This document shows, one piece after another, positions 1 to 7,268 of a DNA stretch of 17,817 nt (its first letter is position 1; each line of letters begins with the position of its first letter). Origin of the DNA: Kiritimatiellia bacterium (lineage in GTDB: Bacteria > Verrucomicrobiota > Kiritimatiellia > SLAD01); the NCBI GenBank assembly GCA_007128275.1, contig SKXR01000220.1:1-17817 (forward strand), read 5' to 3'. Under the pieces are notes generated by a model. It was not told where the DNA came from. It saw only the letters and a program-made list of their open reading frames with translations, and did no database searches. The position numbers were made by a program, and so were the translations under genes.

Positions 1-1435
1 CCACCACGAGCAATGCTTCGGCGCCGGGTCGGTCCGGCTGAATGGGCCGCTCCGAGCCCAACACATCGATCGATTTCCACACACCGGTTCGGAAGCGCCA
101 GATGAAACCGAGCGCCATCGCGAAAATATAGAGCGCGGTCCAGCTCCAGGCCACAATCACCCCCTGCTCCAGCACGAACACCAGCACCACTTGTCCGGGC
201 ACCAGCATGCCCCAGGCCATGGCGAGCGAAAACAACATCACGAACCGCGTGTCGCCCGCGCCTTTCAGTGCGCCGGACAACACCAGGTTGGCCGCGTCGA
301 CGAGACCCCACAAGGCCATGATGATCATCAGAATACGGCCGATGGGATAGAGCTCCTCCAACGTCAGCCCGTCTCCCGCCCGCTCCGTGAAAAACGAGAG
401 GTAGAAGGAAGGGAAAAGAATGTAGGTAAGACCTACGACCCCCATATAGACGATGCCGATCTTCAACGAGGTCCAGGACGCGGTCTCGGCGTGGTGCGAT
501 TGACGGCGGCCTTGGTATTGTCCGACCACCGTAGCCGCCGCGATGCTGATACCGATCATCGGCAGGAAGGTCAGCATATTGATACTCAACGCAATGTTGC
601 TCGCCGCCAACGCCACGGCTCCCATGCGCCCGGTCAACAGCACGAATATGGCAAAGGAGGCCACGTCCAACGCCAAGTGGACACCGGACGAGGAGCCAAA
701 CCGTATCAACCGCCATAGCAACGCGGTATCCCAACGGAACGTCTCGCGCGTACGATAGGCCCGATTGATGGCCGGCGAAAAGTAGAGCACCAACAAGATG
801 GCGGGCGTGACAAAACTCGCAATGACCGACGCCCATGCCGCCCCGCGGATCCCCATGACCGGGAACCCCCAGTTGCCGAAGATCAGCGCATAGTCCAAGA
901 CGAGGTTTACAAGATTGGCCGCGATGGTCGCCGTCATGGTGGTCAACGTCTTGCTGCGTCCTGTAAAGAAGCCGCTGACGGCGGCGCCCAGCGGAGACGC
1001 CACGCTTCCGATCATCAAAATATTGAAATAGATGAGCTCTTCTTCCAACACCTCCGGCGCATGGCCGCTGAAACGCAACGCCACATGGCCGACCGGGATC
1101 AAGGCCAACATCACCGGCCACGAAAGAATCGCGACGAATATGGATTGCGCCGTGCTGCGCGAACAGCCCGCGGGATCGCCCGCCCCGACGAACTGCGCCA
1201 CGAAGGTGTTCGAATAACCCGCCAACGCCATGAACCCGCATACAAAGGTGAACGACAGAATGCCCGCGGGTACGGCGGCTTGAATGGAGACGCTGCTGTG
1301 CCAAGCCAGAAACATCCGGTCTACAAATTGCATAAGGGTGAACGACCCCATACTGATCATCAAGGGATACGCCACCTGCAATATTTCCCGGTACCCGCCG
1401 GGCCGATGTGAAGATAAGGGAGTCTGTTCCTGCAT
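1..1435 (-). CDS. MATE family multidrug/metabolite efflux transporter (3' end beyond window)
   Basis: The minus strand stays open from an ATG at 1435 to the window edge, giving about 478 codons with no stop. MATE proteins are usually 440-500 residues, so little is missing. The translation is strongly hydrophobic with about 12 membrane segments. The N-terminus includes MISMGSFTLMQFVDRMFLAW, which resembles the first MATE helix with its conserved D-R-x-F pattern. A second, homologous half begins near residue 230 after a loop, with phrases such as MIGISIAAATVVGQYQGR and LKGAGDTRFVM, both typical of MATE. Family members are inner-membrane Na+ or H+ antiporters that export drugs, polyketides or other amphipathic molecules. 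No clear Shine-Dalgarno lies before the ATG. It is last in the minus-strand gene string, about 100 bp after a FAD monooxygenase, so export of the product of that tailoring pair is a reasonable guess. The substrate is unknown. Confidence 0.9.
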   Translation of the reverse strand, partial: MQEQTPLSSHRPGGYREILQVAYPLMISMGSFTLMQFVDRMFLAWHSSVSIQAAVPAGILSFTFVCGFMALAGYSNTFVAQFVGAGDPAGCSRSTAQSIFVAILSWPVMLALIPVGHVALRFSGHAPEVLEEELIYFNILMIGSVASPLGAAVSGFFTGRSKTLTTMTATIAANLVNLVLDYALIFGNWGFPVMGIRGAAWASVIASFVTPAILLVLYFSPAINRAYRTRETFRWDTALLWRLIRFGSSSGVHLALDVASFAIFVLLTGRMGAVALAASNIALSINMLTFLPMIGISIAAATVVGQYQGRRQSHHAETASWTSLKIGIVYMGVVGLTYILFPSFYLSFFTERAGDGLTLEELYPIGRILMIIMALWGLVDAANLVLSGALKGAGDTRFVMLFSLAMAWGMLVPGQVVLVFVLEQGVIVAWSWTALYIFAMALGFIWRFRTGVWKSIDVLGSERPIQPDRPGAEALLVV

Positions 1436-1535
1436 ACCAAGTAACCCATAAGAAAGTCGATGATCCAAGGAATACTCGAACCCTTGGGAAACAACAAGCC
1501 ATGTGTTTGCGGGTAACGCCGGACGGATTCCGGTT

Positions 1536-2726
1536 TCACACCCGATCAAAGGGCGATGGGCTCTCCTGCAACTGCGGAAGACCCCGCATGGTGAAACGGC
1601 GCAGCCAGATGGAGCGCAGAGGCGAATTCAACATCACGCGAATCAGACCGTTTCGCACCGCGGGGAAGAGGGTCTGACGACCCAACATCGTATTCGCGTG
1701 TGCGCGCCGGATCGCGATCCGGGCGCGTCGTCGGACGGTTTGATCATAATCAGGGAACGCCGGCGCTTCGTCGGATCCGACCTGTGAGAGCTTACAGGCG
1801 AGCTCCCAAGCGTCCATCCAGCCGATGTTCATGCCCTGCCCACCGATCGGACTCATGACATGTGCGGCGTCGCCGGCCAGCAGCACCCGTCCCTCCACCA
1901 CCCGGTCCGCAAGGTAATGCTGGATGCCAAAGATATCGATCGAGGGGTCGGGCACGGCGGGCAATCGCTCTCCGGTACGTCGCAGAACCGTCTGCGGAAA
2001 GGCGTCCCCGGTTATCTCGTGGACCCCGGTTGGCAACCGCAGCACCCAGCGCCGTATCCCGTTGGGCAACGGAATGGCCTCCACCAGTCCTTCGCGGTCC
2101 ATGTAGATATAGGCGACGTCCGATTTGGGCATGTGATCCGGGAAATCCCCCATCGCATATCGATCGGGATAGTCGCCGCCCCGAAACGGAATGCGCCATT
2201 GATCCCGGACGGCGCTGTCCCGCCCGTCACAGCCAACCAGATACGCCGCTGAGATTGTCGTGTGAGTGCCCGCTTCGTTACGAACAGTTGCCGTAATCCC
2301 CCCTTCATGTTGTTCCATGGTTTCCGTGATCGTGCCCAGACACAGTTGCGCCTTCGTCGTCATCAAGGCGTCCTGCATTAATTGCTCCGTCCGGCCTTGG
2401 GGCAACGTGATGATGAACGGGTACGCTCCGTCGGCCTCGTTGAAATTCATTGTCCCCAAGACGCGTGTCCGGGTGCGGGCCACGCCCTGATGTATACGAT
2501 GTCCCTCGGCCAACAACGCCCCGGCCAGTCCGACTTGATCGAACAGCTCAAGGCTTGGCGGATGAATGCCAATGGCGCGGGATCGCGCAGACACCGCCCC
2601 GCGCCGGTCGACAAGCAGGCATGGAATACCGTGACGCTGCAGTGCGAGTCCGAGGAAGAGTCCCACGGGGCCCGCTCCAACAATCAGGACCGAGGTTCTC
2701 CTATGCTCCGTGGAGTCCGTTCGCAT
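1536..2726 (-). CDS. UbiH/PHBH-like FAD-dependent monooxygenase
   Basis: This is a 396-residue flavoprotein of the aromatic hydroxylase (FAD_binding_3) type. The N-terminal dinucleotide-binding motif VLIVGAGPVGLFLGLAL is at about residues 13-29, the DG motif (VGCDGRDSAVRDQW) near 164-177, and the GD motif (GDAAHVMSPIGGQGMN) at 285-300; all three are intact. Such enzymes use FAD and NAD(P)H to hydroxylate phenolic or quinone rings. I place the start at ATG 2726, because AAGGAG and GGAG precede it at good spacing; an in-frame codon at 2750 would add eight residues without a better site. The start lies inside the 3' end of the methyltransferase gene (26 bp overlap), implying translational coupling. 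The pairing resembles the tailoring enzymes SrsB/SrsC that act on type III polyketide alkylresorcinols, but no polyketide synthase lies in the window. The substrate is therefore an inference. Confidence 0.9.
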   Translation of the reverse strand: MRTDSTEHRRTSVLIVGAGPVGLFLGLALQRHGIPCLLVDRRGAVSARSRAIGIHPPSLELFDQVGLAGALLAEGHRIHQGVARTRTRVLGTMNFNEADGAYPFIITLPQGRTEQLMQDALMTTKAQLCLGTITETMEQHEGGITATVRNEAGTHTTISAAYLVGCDGRDSAVRDQWRIPFRGGDYPDRYAMGDFPDHMPKSDVAYIYMDREGLVEAIPLPNGIRRWVLRLPTGVHEITGDAFPQTVLRRTGERLPAVPDPSIDIFGIQHYLADRVVEGRVLLAGDAAHVMSPIGGQGMNIGWMDAWELACKLSQVGSDEAPAFPDYDQTVRRRARIAIRRAHANTMLGRQTLFPAVRNGLIRVMLNSPLRSIWLRRFTMRGLPQLQESPSPFDRV

Positions 2727-3420
2727 CGTTCTCCGACTCCTTAGCCACAATCAACCGCCACGGAAACATTGTGCGCACCTGCCATCCTGCGGGAAGCCGG
2801 GAGGCTATCTCGTCTGGGGAATAACTCTTCCGGATCGAGGTCAGCCCGTCTTCCACCGTGAAAGAACCGTGAAACAGGAGCGGCATACAGTACTTGAACA
2901 ACCCATACGCCACGGGGCTTCGCCGGATATCGCTGTGCAAGGCCAAGCGCGTGGCCAGACGTTCCGTGGACGCAAGAAAATGCGCGGTCTCCTCATCCGA
3001 CAAGTGATGCAGCACATGGTTGGACAGGACCACGTCAAAGAGTAGCCCTTCATCCTCCACGTGCGTCAGCGTGTCCGTGCGATACGCGATGCGGGCATGG
3101 GCATTATGTTCCCGGGCAAAGGCAATGGCGCGCGGATCCGCGTCCAACCCGAGAATCGACAGATCAAATCCGTCGCGTTGTGCCCAATGCATGATGCGCT
3201 TCGCAATGTCGCCCCCGCCGCATCCCGCGTCCAACAAGGAGACGGGTTTCGAGGCGGTGCGAAAGACGGGGCGCAGCCATTGGCGATAGATCCGGATCCA
3301 TCCGGAAACGAGACGGTTCATCCACGCGAATTGCCGATACGTGGCGGCGAGTTGAACGGGGTCGCAATCGGGGTCCTCCATCTTCTCCTGCAAGACGAGA
3401 TTGCGGCGAGACATATTCAT
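2701..3420 (-). CDS. class I SAM-dependent methyltransferase
   Basis: This is a 239-residue protein with a Rossmann methyltransferase core. Motif I is LLDAGCGGGD at residues 62-71. The acidic end of strand 2 is in GLDADPRAI near 91-99. A motif like LSNHVLHHL follows near 130, as in UbiE-type and Methyltransf_11 enzymes. The N-terminal MSRRN...MEDPDCDP stretch and the later SDIRRSP and DGLTSIRKSYSP phrases match, from memory, methyltransferases found next to type III polyketide synthases and FAD hydroxylases. O- or C-methylation of a phenolic or quinone intermediate is likely. Two nearby ATGs (3420 and 3414) can both serve as start and neither has a strong ribosome site. The gene starts 12 bp after the DUF2007 gene and overlaps the monooxygenase, so the three are almost certainly cotranscribed. 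Confidence 0.88.
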   Translation of the reverse strand: MNMSRRNLVLQEKMEDPDCDPVQLAATYRQFAWMNRLVSGWIRIYRQWLRPVFRTASKPVSLLDAGCGGGDIAKRIMHWAQRDGFDLSILGLDADPRAIAFAREHNAHARIAYRTDTLTHVEDEGLLFDVVLSNHVLHHLSDEETAHFLASTERLATRLALHSDIRRSPVAYGLFKYCMPLLFHGSFTVEDGLTSIRKSYSPDEIASRLPAGWQVRTMFPWRLIVAKESENDANGLHGA

Positions 3421-3432
3421 GAAGCTAGCATG

Positions 3433-3660
3433 TTACGGTTCGGGATCATTTGATTCCGGGAGCACGCAGGAAAGAAGCCGCTTCGCCTCCATGACGCGGT
3501 CTTCCGGGACCCAAAGCGAAGCGCCGGGCAACATCTGCACGAGCATCCCGCCGGCATCGTCCAGCTTGACCATATATGGGATATCGTATTGATCCAAGGC
3601 GTGGCCGATCGTCTCCGCCTCCATACGGGAATTGAAATTGCCTATTCGTACGAAATCCAT
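3433..3660 (-). CDS. DUF2007-like small protein (putative signal-transducing)
   Basis: This is a 75-residue soluble protein. Its pattern of an initial FVRIGNFNSRMEAETIG helix, a IPYMVKLDDAGG strand, then SLWVPEDRVMEAKRLL, fits the DUF2007 family (PF09413): a short ferredoxin-like fold in which a strand precedes a helix that selects AeAe residues. The family's biochemical function is not established, although it has been annotated as signal-transducing because of a resemblance to PII-like folds. I chose ATG 3660; a TTG seven codons upstream is in frame but a poorer start. The gene lies 30 bp downstream of the Mur ligase and 12 bp upstream of the methyltransferase, which makes it an interior member of the operon. 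It has no signal peptide and no membrane segment. Confidence 0.7.
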   Translation of the reverse strand: MDFVRIGNFNSRMEAETIGHALDQYDIPYMVKLDDAGGMLVQMLPGASLWVPEDRVMEAKRLLSCVLPESNDPEP

Positions 3661-3690
3661 GCCACACCCTACCCCGTGCAACGTGAGAAA

Positions 3691-5046
3691 TCAATCGGCG
3701 GCCAGGCGTGAAACGAGGTCCCTCGCAAAGATCGGCAGTTGGGGATCGCGGGCGCCCATGCACAAGACCACATCACCGGCCCGACTTTCACGCAGCAGGA
3801 GATTCGCCAATTCGTCGTACCCCGCCACCGCGCACGCGGGCACATCCGCAGCGCGTAATCGGTCAACCAGCATGTCGGACGTCACCGCCTTGTTTGCCGT
3901 CCCGCCTGCATAATACACCGGAAGCATATAGAGACGGTCGCCGGATCGGCACGTGTCACGAAACATCGCCACCAGATCATCCGCCATGGCGGCCAGCGGC
4001 CCGAACCCGTGCGGTCGCCACATGCCCAGCACGCGCTCGGCCTTTTCAGAAACGGCACTCCACGCGGCATGGATCTTGGCGGGATTATGCGCGTAGTCGT
4101 CATACACCGTGACGTCGCGACATGTCCCCACGCGCTCGAGGCGCCGTTCAATCCCTTTGAACCGGGCCAGCGCCTGTGCCGCCTCGGCGCGCGACAGGCC
4201 CAGTTGTTCGCACAGTGCGCAGGCCAGCAGGGCATTTTCCTGATTGTGTTTTCCGGGAAGGGACGGAACCAACAATCGCCCTGTGTCAGCCGGCGCGTCC
4301 CATTGTGGCGCCTTGATTTTTTTCATTCCCGCAAGATGGCGGTGTACACCCTGTCCGCAGATGAGTCCTCGCGTCACCTGCTCCGCGAATCCGCCGAATA
4401 GGTCGACGGTTTCTTTCAGGTCGAAGTGATCCCGCGAGATGTTCGTGATCAACGCCCATTCGGGATGAAACTGCAGCAGCGAACGATCGCTTTCATCCAC
4501 CTCCACGACCCACAAATCGGATGCGCCCATGCGCACGTTGCCTACGCGATCCTTTGTTTTCCAGTTCAGGACCGCGCCACCGTTGACCACGTTTGGATCC
4601 AGACCGGCCTCCGCCAAGACCCAGCCAACCATCCCGGTCACCGTGGTCTTCCCGGACGTACCCGCCACCGCAATACAACGGTCGTCGCCAATCACCGCCG
4701 CCAACGCTTCCGCACGATGGTACCCGGGCACCTCGTGGGTTCGCGCCGACTCAAGATCGGGATTGTCCGGTTCAATAGCCGAACTGATCACCACCGCGCC
4801 CGTCTCCGGGGTAATGCCGGAACCGTCTTGCGGAAAGATTCGGATGCCCCCCCGCTCAAGCACGTCCAGTACGGGCGAAGAAGGCGCTCGTTGATCCTTG
4901 AGGCGATCCGAACCGGTGACGCGATAGCCGCGGGCCTGCAGGAGCTGCGCCACTGCGTTCATCCCGACACCGGCGATGCCGACCACATGCACGATGGAAC
5001 CGGCCCCGGGCAATATGGATTTGTCATTCGTCCGCTGCAAGTTCAC
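3691..5046 (-). CDS. Mur ligase family protein, MurC/Mpl-like
   Basis: This 451-residue protein has all three Mur ligase domains. The N-terminal Rossmann part carries HVVGIAGVGMNAVAQLL (20-36) and VTGSD, as in MurC. The P-loop is GTSGKTT (129-135), the acidic metal-site motif is DESD (184-187), and ITNISRDHFDL and PGKHNQENALLA follow. The C-terminal domain has GIERRLERVG (298-307) and DDYAHNP (316-322). MurC adds L-Ala to UDP-MurNAc, and Mpl recycles the murein tripeptide. Two positions depart from the usual MurC forms I know: GTHGKTT is GTSGKTT here, and DDYGHHP is DDYAHNP, closer to MurE. The acceptor could therefore differ, and I do not assign murC. Its ATG overlaps the last codons of the zinc-ribbon bactofilin by 4 bp, indicating coupled translation with a cytoskeletal protein. 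It acts in the cytoplasm. Confidence 0.88.
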   Translation of the reverse strand: MNLQRTNDKSILPGAGSIVHVVGIAGVGMNAVAQLLQARGYRVTGSDRLKDQRAPSSPVLDVLERGGIRIFPQDGSGITPETGAVVISSAIEPDNPDLESARTHEVPGYHRAEALAAVIGDDRCIAVAGTSGKTTVTGMVGWVLAEAGLDPNVVNGGAVLNWKTKDRVGNVRMGASDLWVVEVDESDRSLLQFHPEWALITNISRDHFDLKETVDLFGGFAEQVTRGLICGQGVHRHLAGMKKIKAPQWDAPADTGRLLVPSLPGKHNQENALLACALCEQLGLSRAEAAQALARFKGIERRLERVGTCRDVTVYDDYAHNPAKIHAAWSAVSEKAERVLGMWRPHGFGPLAAMADDLVAMFRDTCRSGDRLYMLPVYYAGGTANKAVTSDMLVDRLRAADVPACAVAGYDELANLLLRESRAGDVVLCMGARDPQLPIFARDLVSRLAAD

Positions 5047-5807
5047 CTCTTGTCCTCGTGGGCGTCTTTGTCGGCTGGGGATGGCGTCGTCTGGGGTTGC
5101 GGCTTCTTCGGCTCAACAATCACGTCCGCCGTCAGGCCGCCGCCCTCCAATACGGTGAAATGCGAGGCATGGAGTTTCCCCTTCAAATGGCCTCCCGGAT
5201 GCACGGTCACCAGTCCTTCCGCCCACAAGTTCGCCCGGAATTCACCGAATACATCCACATCCCGGAACACGGCCTTCCGTTTGAAGCTGATTGACGCACC
5301 CGCAGCTATCTTCAGATTGCGGGTATGTATCATTTCTTCGGGAATGACAGCGCCTTCCGTCAGTTCGAGCGTATGGTGCACTTGGAGATGGCCCGACTTC
5401 ACCGTACCTTCGAGCTTCACGTCGTTGGCGGTGATGCGCCCGCCGTCCAGCACCGCGCTACTGCTGAGCGTGACCCGCCCCGCTGTAACCAGTTCGTCCG
5501 TACATACCCCGGTGATGGTATGATCAGCCAGGTCCAGCATCGTGCGACACTTCGGGCAGTAGGTGTTCTTGGCTTTACCCGTTATCTTGAACATGAAATC
5601 GCAGGAGTAGCATACGATTTCATATTTCGTGGGCATGACCGTACGGCCGATGTGCGTACCCGGTTTACGCGGCGACGTGTCGGGACGCGTCGCCGCAGAG
5701 TCCGCCTCGGACGGAGTCGGCACAGGGCGATCCTGAGCACGCCGTTGTGCCGCTTGCAGCGTCACATAGCTGTCCACAATTTTGGTTTTTTTTCGGCGAT
5801 CCGCCAT
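5043..5807 (-). CDS. bactofilin with N-terminal zinc ribbon
   Basis: This 254-residue protein has three parts. Residues 1-60 are basic and low in complexity (RRKKTK at the start, Pro/Thr/Ser-rich later). Residues 62-90 form a zinc ribbon with C66-x2-C69 and C84-x2-C87. Residues of about 95-230 show the repetitive short-strand pattern of a bactofilin beta-helix, with turns such as VTLSSSAVLDGGRITANDV, KLEGTVKSG and HPGGHLKGKLHASH. A proline- and charge-rich tail follows. Bactofilins polymerise without nucleotide into filaments that scaffold peptidoglycan enzymes or organise cell shape. I chose ATG 5807 over an in-frame GTG at 5816. An inner ATG just before the ribbon (M58) is possible but lacks a ribosome site. 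It sits 72 bp after the smaller bactofilin gene and overlaps the Mur ligase, so it may recruit or regulate that enzyme. The role of the ribbon is unknown. Confidence 0.85.
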   Translation of the reverse strand: MADRRKKTKIVDSYVTLQAAQRRAQDRPVPTPSEADSAATRPDTSPRKPGTHIGRTVMPTKYEIVCYSCDFMFKITGKAKNTYCPKCRTMLDLADHTITGVCTDELVTAGRVTLSSSAVLDGGRITANDVKLEGTVKSGHLQVHHTLELTEGAVIPEEMIHTRNLKIAAGASISFKRKAVFRDVDVFGEFRANLWAEGLVTVHPGGHLKGKLHASHFTVLEGGGLTADVIVEPKKPQPQTTPSPADKDAHEDKR

Positions 5808-5826
5808 ACTGCCCACACCTGCGGAC

Positions 5827-5842
5827 CGAGCCGCGGGGCTCG
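5827..5842 (-). promoter_or_regulatory. intercistronic hairpin between the two bactofilin genes
   Basis: A perfect 6-bp inverted repeat, CGAGCC and GGCTCG, surrounds a 4-nt loop. Three further base pairs (GGA with TCC) can stack below it across a one-nucleotide bulge. It lies in the 72-bp gap, about 20 nt before the start codon of the zinc-ribbon bactofilin. No run of T follows on the minus strand, so an intrinsic terminator is unlikely. It could stabilise or process the transcript, setting different levels for the two bactofilins. Confidence 0.35.
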
Positions 5843-5879
5843 TCCTGATCCGCGTCCTCAGCGAAAGAGTCTTCTCGAC

Positions 5880-6299
5880 CTATTTCTTGCCGAACAGACC
5901 GGACTTACCTTCGGATTCCGTGGATTCCTGTTTCGGCGCCGATCCTGCGGAGGACGCGGAGGATTGTCCGGACGGATTCACTTCCGAATGGCCGATAAAG
6001 GTCACGCCGTCTTCCACGCTGAGCCGTTTCGCTTTGATGTCGCCGTGCACGCGCGCGCTGGACTGCATTTGGATGCGATCTTTAGCCGTGACGTTGCCGG
6101 TTATGCTTCCGGCAAGCACCACGGAATTGACATTCAGGTTCCCTTTAATCCGGGCGTCCTTCCCGATGGTGGCATCGCCATCGCACTGAAGATCTCCGTC
6201 CAATGTTCCGTTGATTTGAATGGAACCGGACGTCTTGATCGTCCCCACGATTTCGACTTCGGCGGCGATAATGGTTTGGGCGCTGGTACTGGTGTCCAT
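5880..6299 (-). CDS. bactofilin (polymer-forming cytoskeletal protein)
   Basis: This 139-residue protein is of classic bactofilin size. Residues of about 12-105 consist of short repeated strands (IVGTIKTSGSIQINGTLDGD, IKGNLNVNSVVLAGSITGNV, RVHGDIKAKRLSVEDG), each turn marked by Gly and a hydrophobic pair, as in the DUF583 beta-helix. The C-terminal tail is Ser/Gly-rich and ends in SGLFGKK. The start is ATG 6299, preceded by AAAGGA at seven-nucleotide spacing. The open frame runs much further upstream, but that part lies across the divergent intergenic region and the antisense of the ankyrin gene and has no bactofilin features. Bactofilins form nucleotide-independent filaments under the inner membrane. 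It is the first gene of the minus-strand operon and may copolymerise with the zinc-ribbon bactofilin downstream. Confidence 0.93.
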   Translation of the reverse strand: MDTSTSAQTIIAAEVEIVGTIKTSGSIQINGTLDGDLQCDGDATIGKDARIKGNLNVNSVVLAGSITGNVTAKDRIQMQSSARVHGDIKAKRLSVEDGVTFIGHSEVNPSGQSSASSAGSAPKQESTESEGKSGLFGKK

Positions 6300-6353
6300 G
6301 ATGTATTCCTTTCCTTGTGGGTTCACTTTCCTACGTATATTCCTGGAACGCGT

Positions 6354-6383
6354 AGCATGGCTTGTGGCAGGCATCGGTGACAA
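6354..6383 (-). promoter_or_regulatory. candidate promoter for the bactofilin-Mur ligase operon
   Basis: On the minus strand, TTGTCA (five of six against the sigma-70 -35 consensus) lies 18 bp from CATGCT, which matches TATAAT at only three positions. The spacing and position, about 55 bp before ATG 6299 inside the divergent gap, suit a promoter, but the weak -10 makes this a guess. Confidence 0.3.
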
Positions 6384-6471
6384 GCTTATCGTGAAGAATG
6401 GTGCATGAGGCGGTATTCGCCGCAACCTCGTTGCACAACCGGACATGTTGTTGTAAAAGAGGGCCAGTGCC

Positions 6472-7257
6472 ATGTACCGAATGATCCATAGACTTGCTCC
6501 GGGAGGGTTGATCCTTTGCCTGCTCTTGACGGTCGGGTGCGACGTTCCCCCTCCCCCCCGTTCCGATCCGCCATCGGTCGACGCCGCGCCACGCTCCCTG
6601 CACGAGGCCGTGCGGGTTGGAGATCGCGCGGCCTTACGACGGCATTTTGAGCAGGGCGCCGATCTGAATGAACCGGATGGTTCGGGATGGCCTCTCTTGC
6701 ATCTGGCGATCGCCATGGAACAGCCCGACACGGTGCGACAATTGCTCGAATGGGGTGCGTCGGCCGGGGGGACCGATTCCTACGGGTCCACTCCTCTCCA
6801 TGTCGCCGCCGGCCAGGGACAAGTGCATGTGGCCCGCCTCTTGATCCAACGCGGCGCCGATGTGGCCGCGACGGATGAAAGCGGGTTTACCCCGGCGGAT
6901 ATCGCGCATGTCATGGGCCATGACGGACTGGTGACGTATCTGGTTGCCGCGGGCGCGGATGATCCGCGGGATAAACCGACACCGGATGCCGAGCGAATGG
7001 TCCCGACGCATACGAGGGCCGACGTTCGGGAGCCGCGCGCGCCGCCCTTTCCTGAAAACGAATTTCGTGTATGGACCAATACGGATCAAGAGGAAACACG
7101 GGCCGCCTTGGTGGAGGTCCTGGAGGATATGGTCGTGTTACGGACTCCGGATGAACGCATACTCCGTGTACCCATTCGCCATCTTCGAGCCGATGACCGC
7201 GAAGCAGTTCGTGGAGGGTCGAGGAGTGAACGCAATGCCCACGGAGGGGCGTTATAA
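6472..7257 (+). CDS. lipoprotein with ankyrin repeats and C-terminal SHD1 domain
   Basis: This 261-residue protein begins with a lipoprotein signal peptide: a basic start, a hydrophobic LILCLLL core, and lipobox LTVGC with the lipidated Cys at residue 23. A proline-rich linker leads to three to four ankyrin repeats at about residues 42-162 (for example GSTPLHVAAGQGQVHVARLL and DESGFTPADIAHVMGHDG). A second linker precedes a likely SHD1 (SLA1 homology domain 1) at about 197-245, recognised by FRVWTN, a middle VVLRTPDERILRVPI strand pair and a final LRADDREAV. SHD1 domains are common in PVC-group secreted proteins and are thought to bind proteins or peptides. The start has GAGGG nine bases upstream. 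The next gene, a STAS protein, begins 11 bp after the stop. It has a paralogue at 13188-14396 carrying an additional PLD domain. No binding partner is known. Confidence 0.88.
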   Translation: MYRMIHRLAPGGLILCLLLTVGCDVPPPPRSDPPSVDAAPRSLHEAVRVGDRAALRRHFEQGADLNEPDGSGWPLLHLAIAMEQPDTVRQLLEWGASAGGTDSYGSTPLHVAAGQGQVHVARLLIQRGADVAATDESGFTPADIAHVMGHDGLVTYLVAAGADDPRDKPTPDAERMVPTHTRADVREPRAPPFPENEFRVWTNTDQEETRAALVEVLEDMVVLRTPDERILRVPIRHLRADDREAVRGGSRSERNAHGGAL

Positions 7258-7262
7258 GGAGG
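7256..7262 (+). promoter_or_regulatory. consensus Shine-Dalgarno of the STAS gene
   Basis: AAGGAGG sits six nucleotides before ATG 7269 and shares two bases with the TAA stop of the ankyrin lipoprotein gene. It is the strongest ribosome site in the window and implies that terminating ribosomes can reinitiate on the STAS gene. Confidence 0.85.
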
Positions 7263-7268
7263 AAACGG

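Noticed and set aside
4426..5523. 365-codon open frame on the plus strand opposite the Mur ligase and bactofilin genes
   Set aside because: It is an antisense shadow in GC-rich DNA. It lacks recognisable domains and would overlap two well-supported genes on the other strand.
5325..6380. 351-codon plus-strand open frame over both bactofilin genes
   Set aside because: Antisense to the two bactofilins, with biased Arg/His-rich composition and no family motif.
6431..6459. TTGCAC and TAAAAG as a promoter for the ankyrin lipoprotein
   Set aside because: The implied transcript start would fall only about six bases before the ATG, downstream of the visible Shine-Dalgarno, so the arrangement is not consistent.
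6300..6731. N-terminal extension of the small bactofilin from a far upstream start
   Set aside because: The added 144 residues are low in structure, run through the divergent gap and the antisense of the ankyrin gene, and a good ribosome site exists at ATG 6299.
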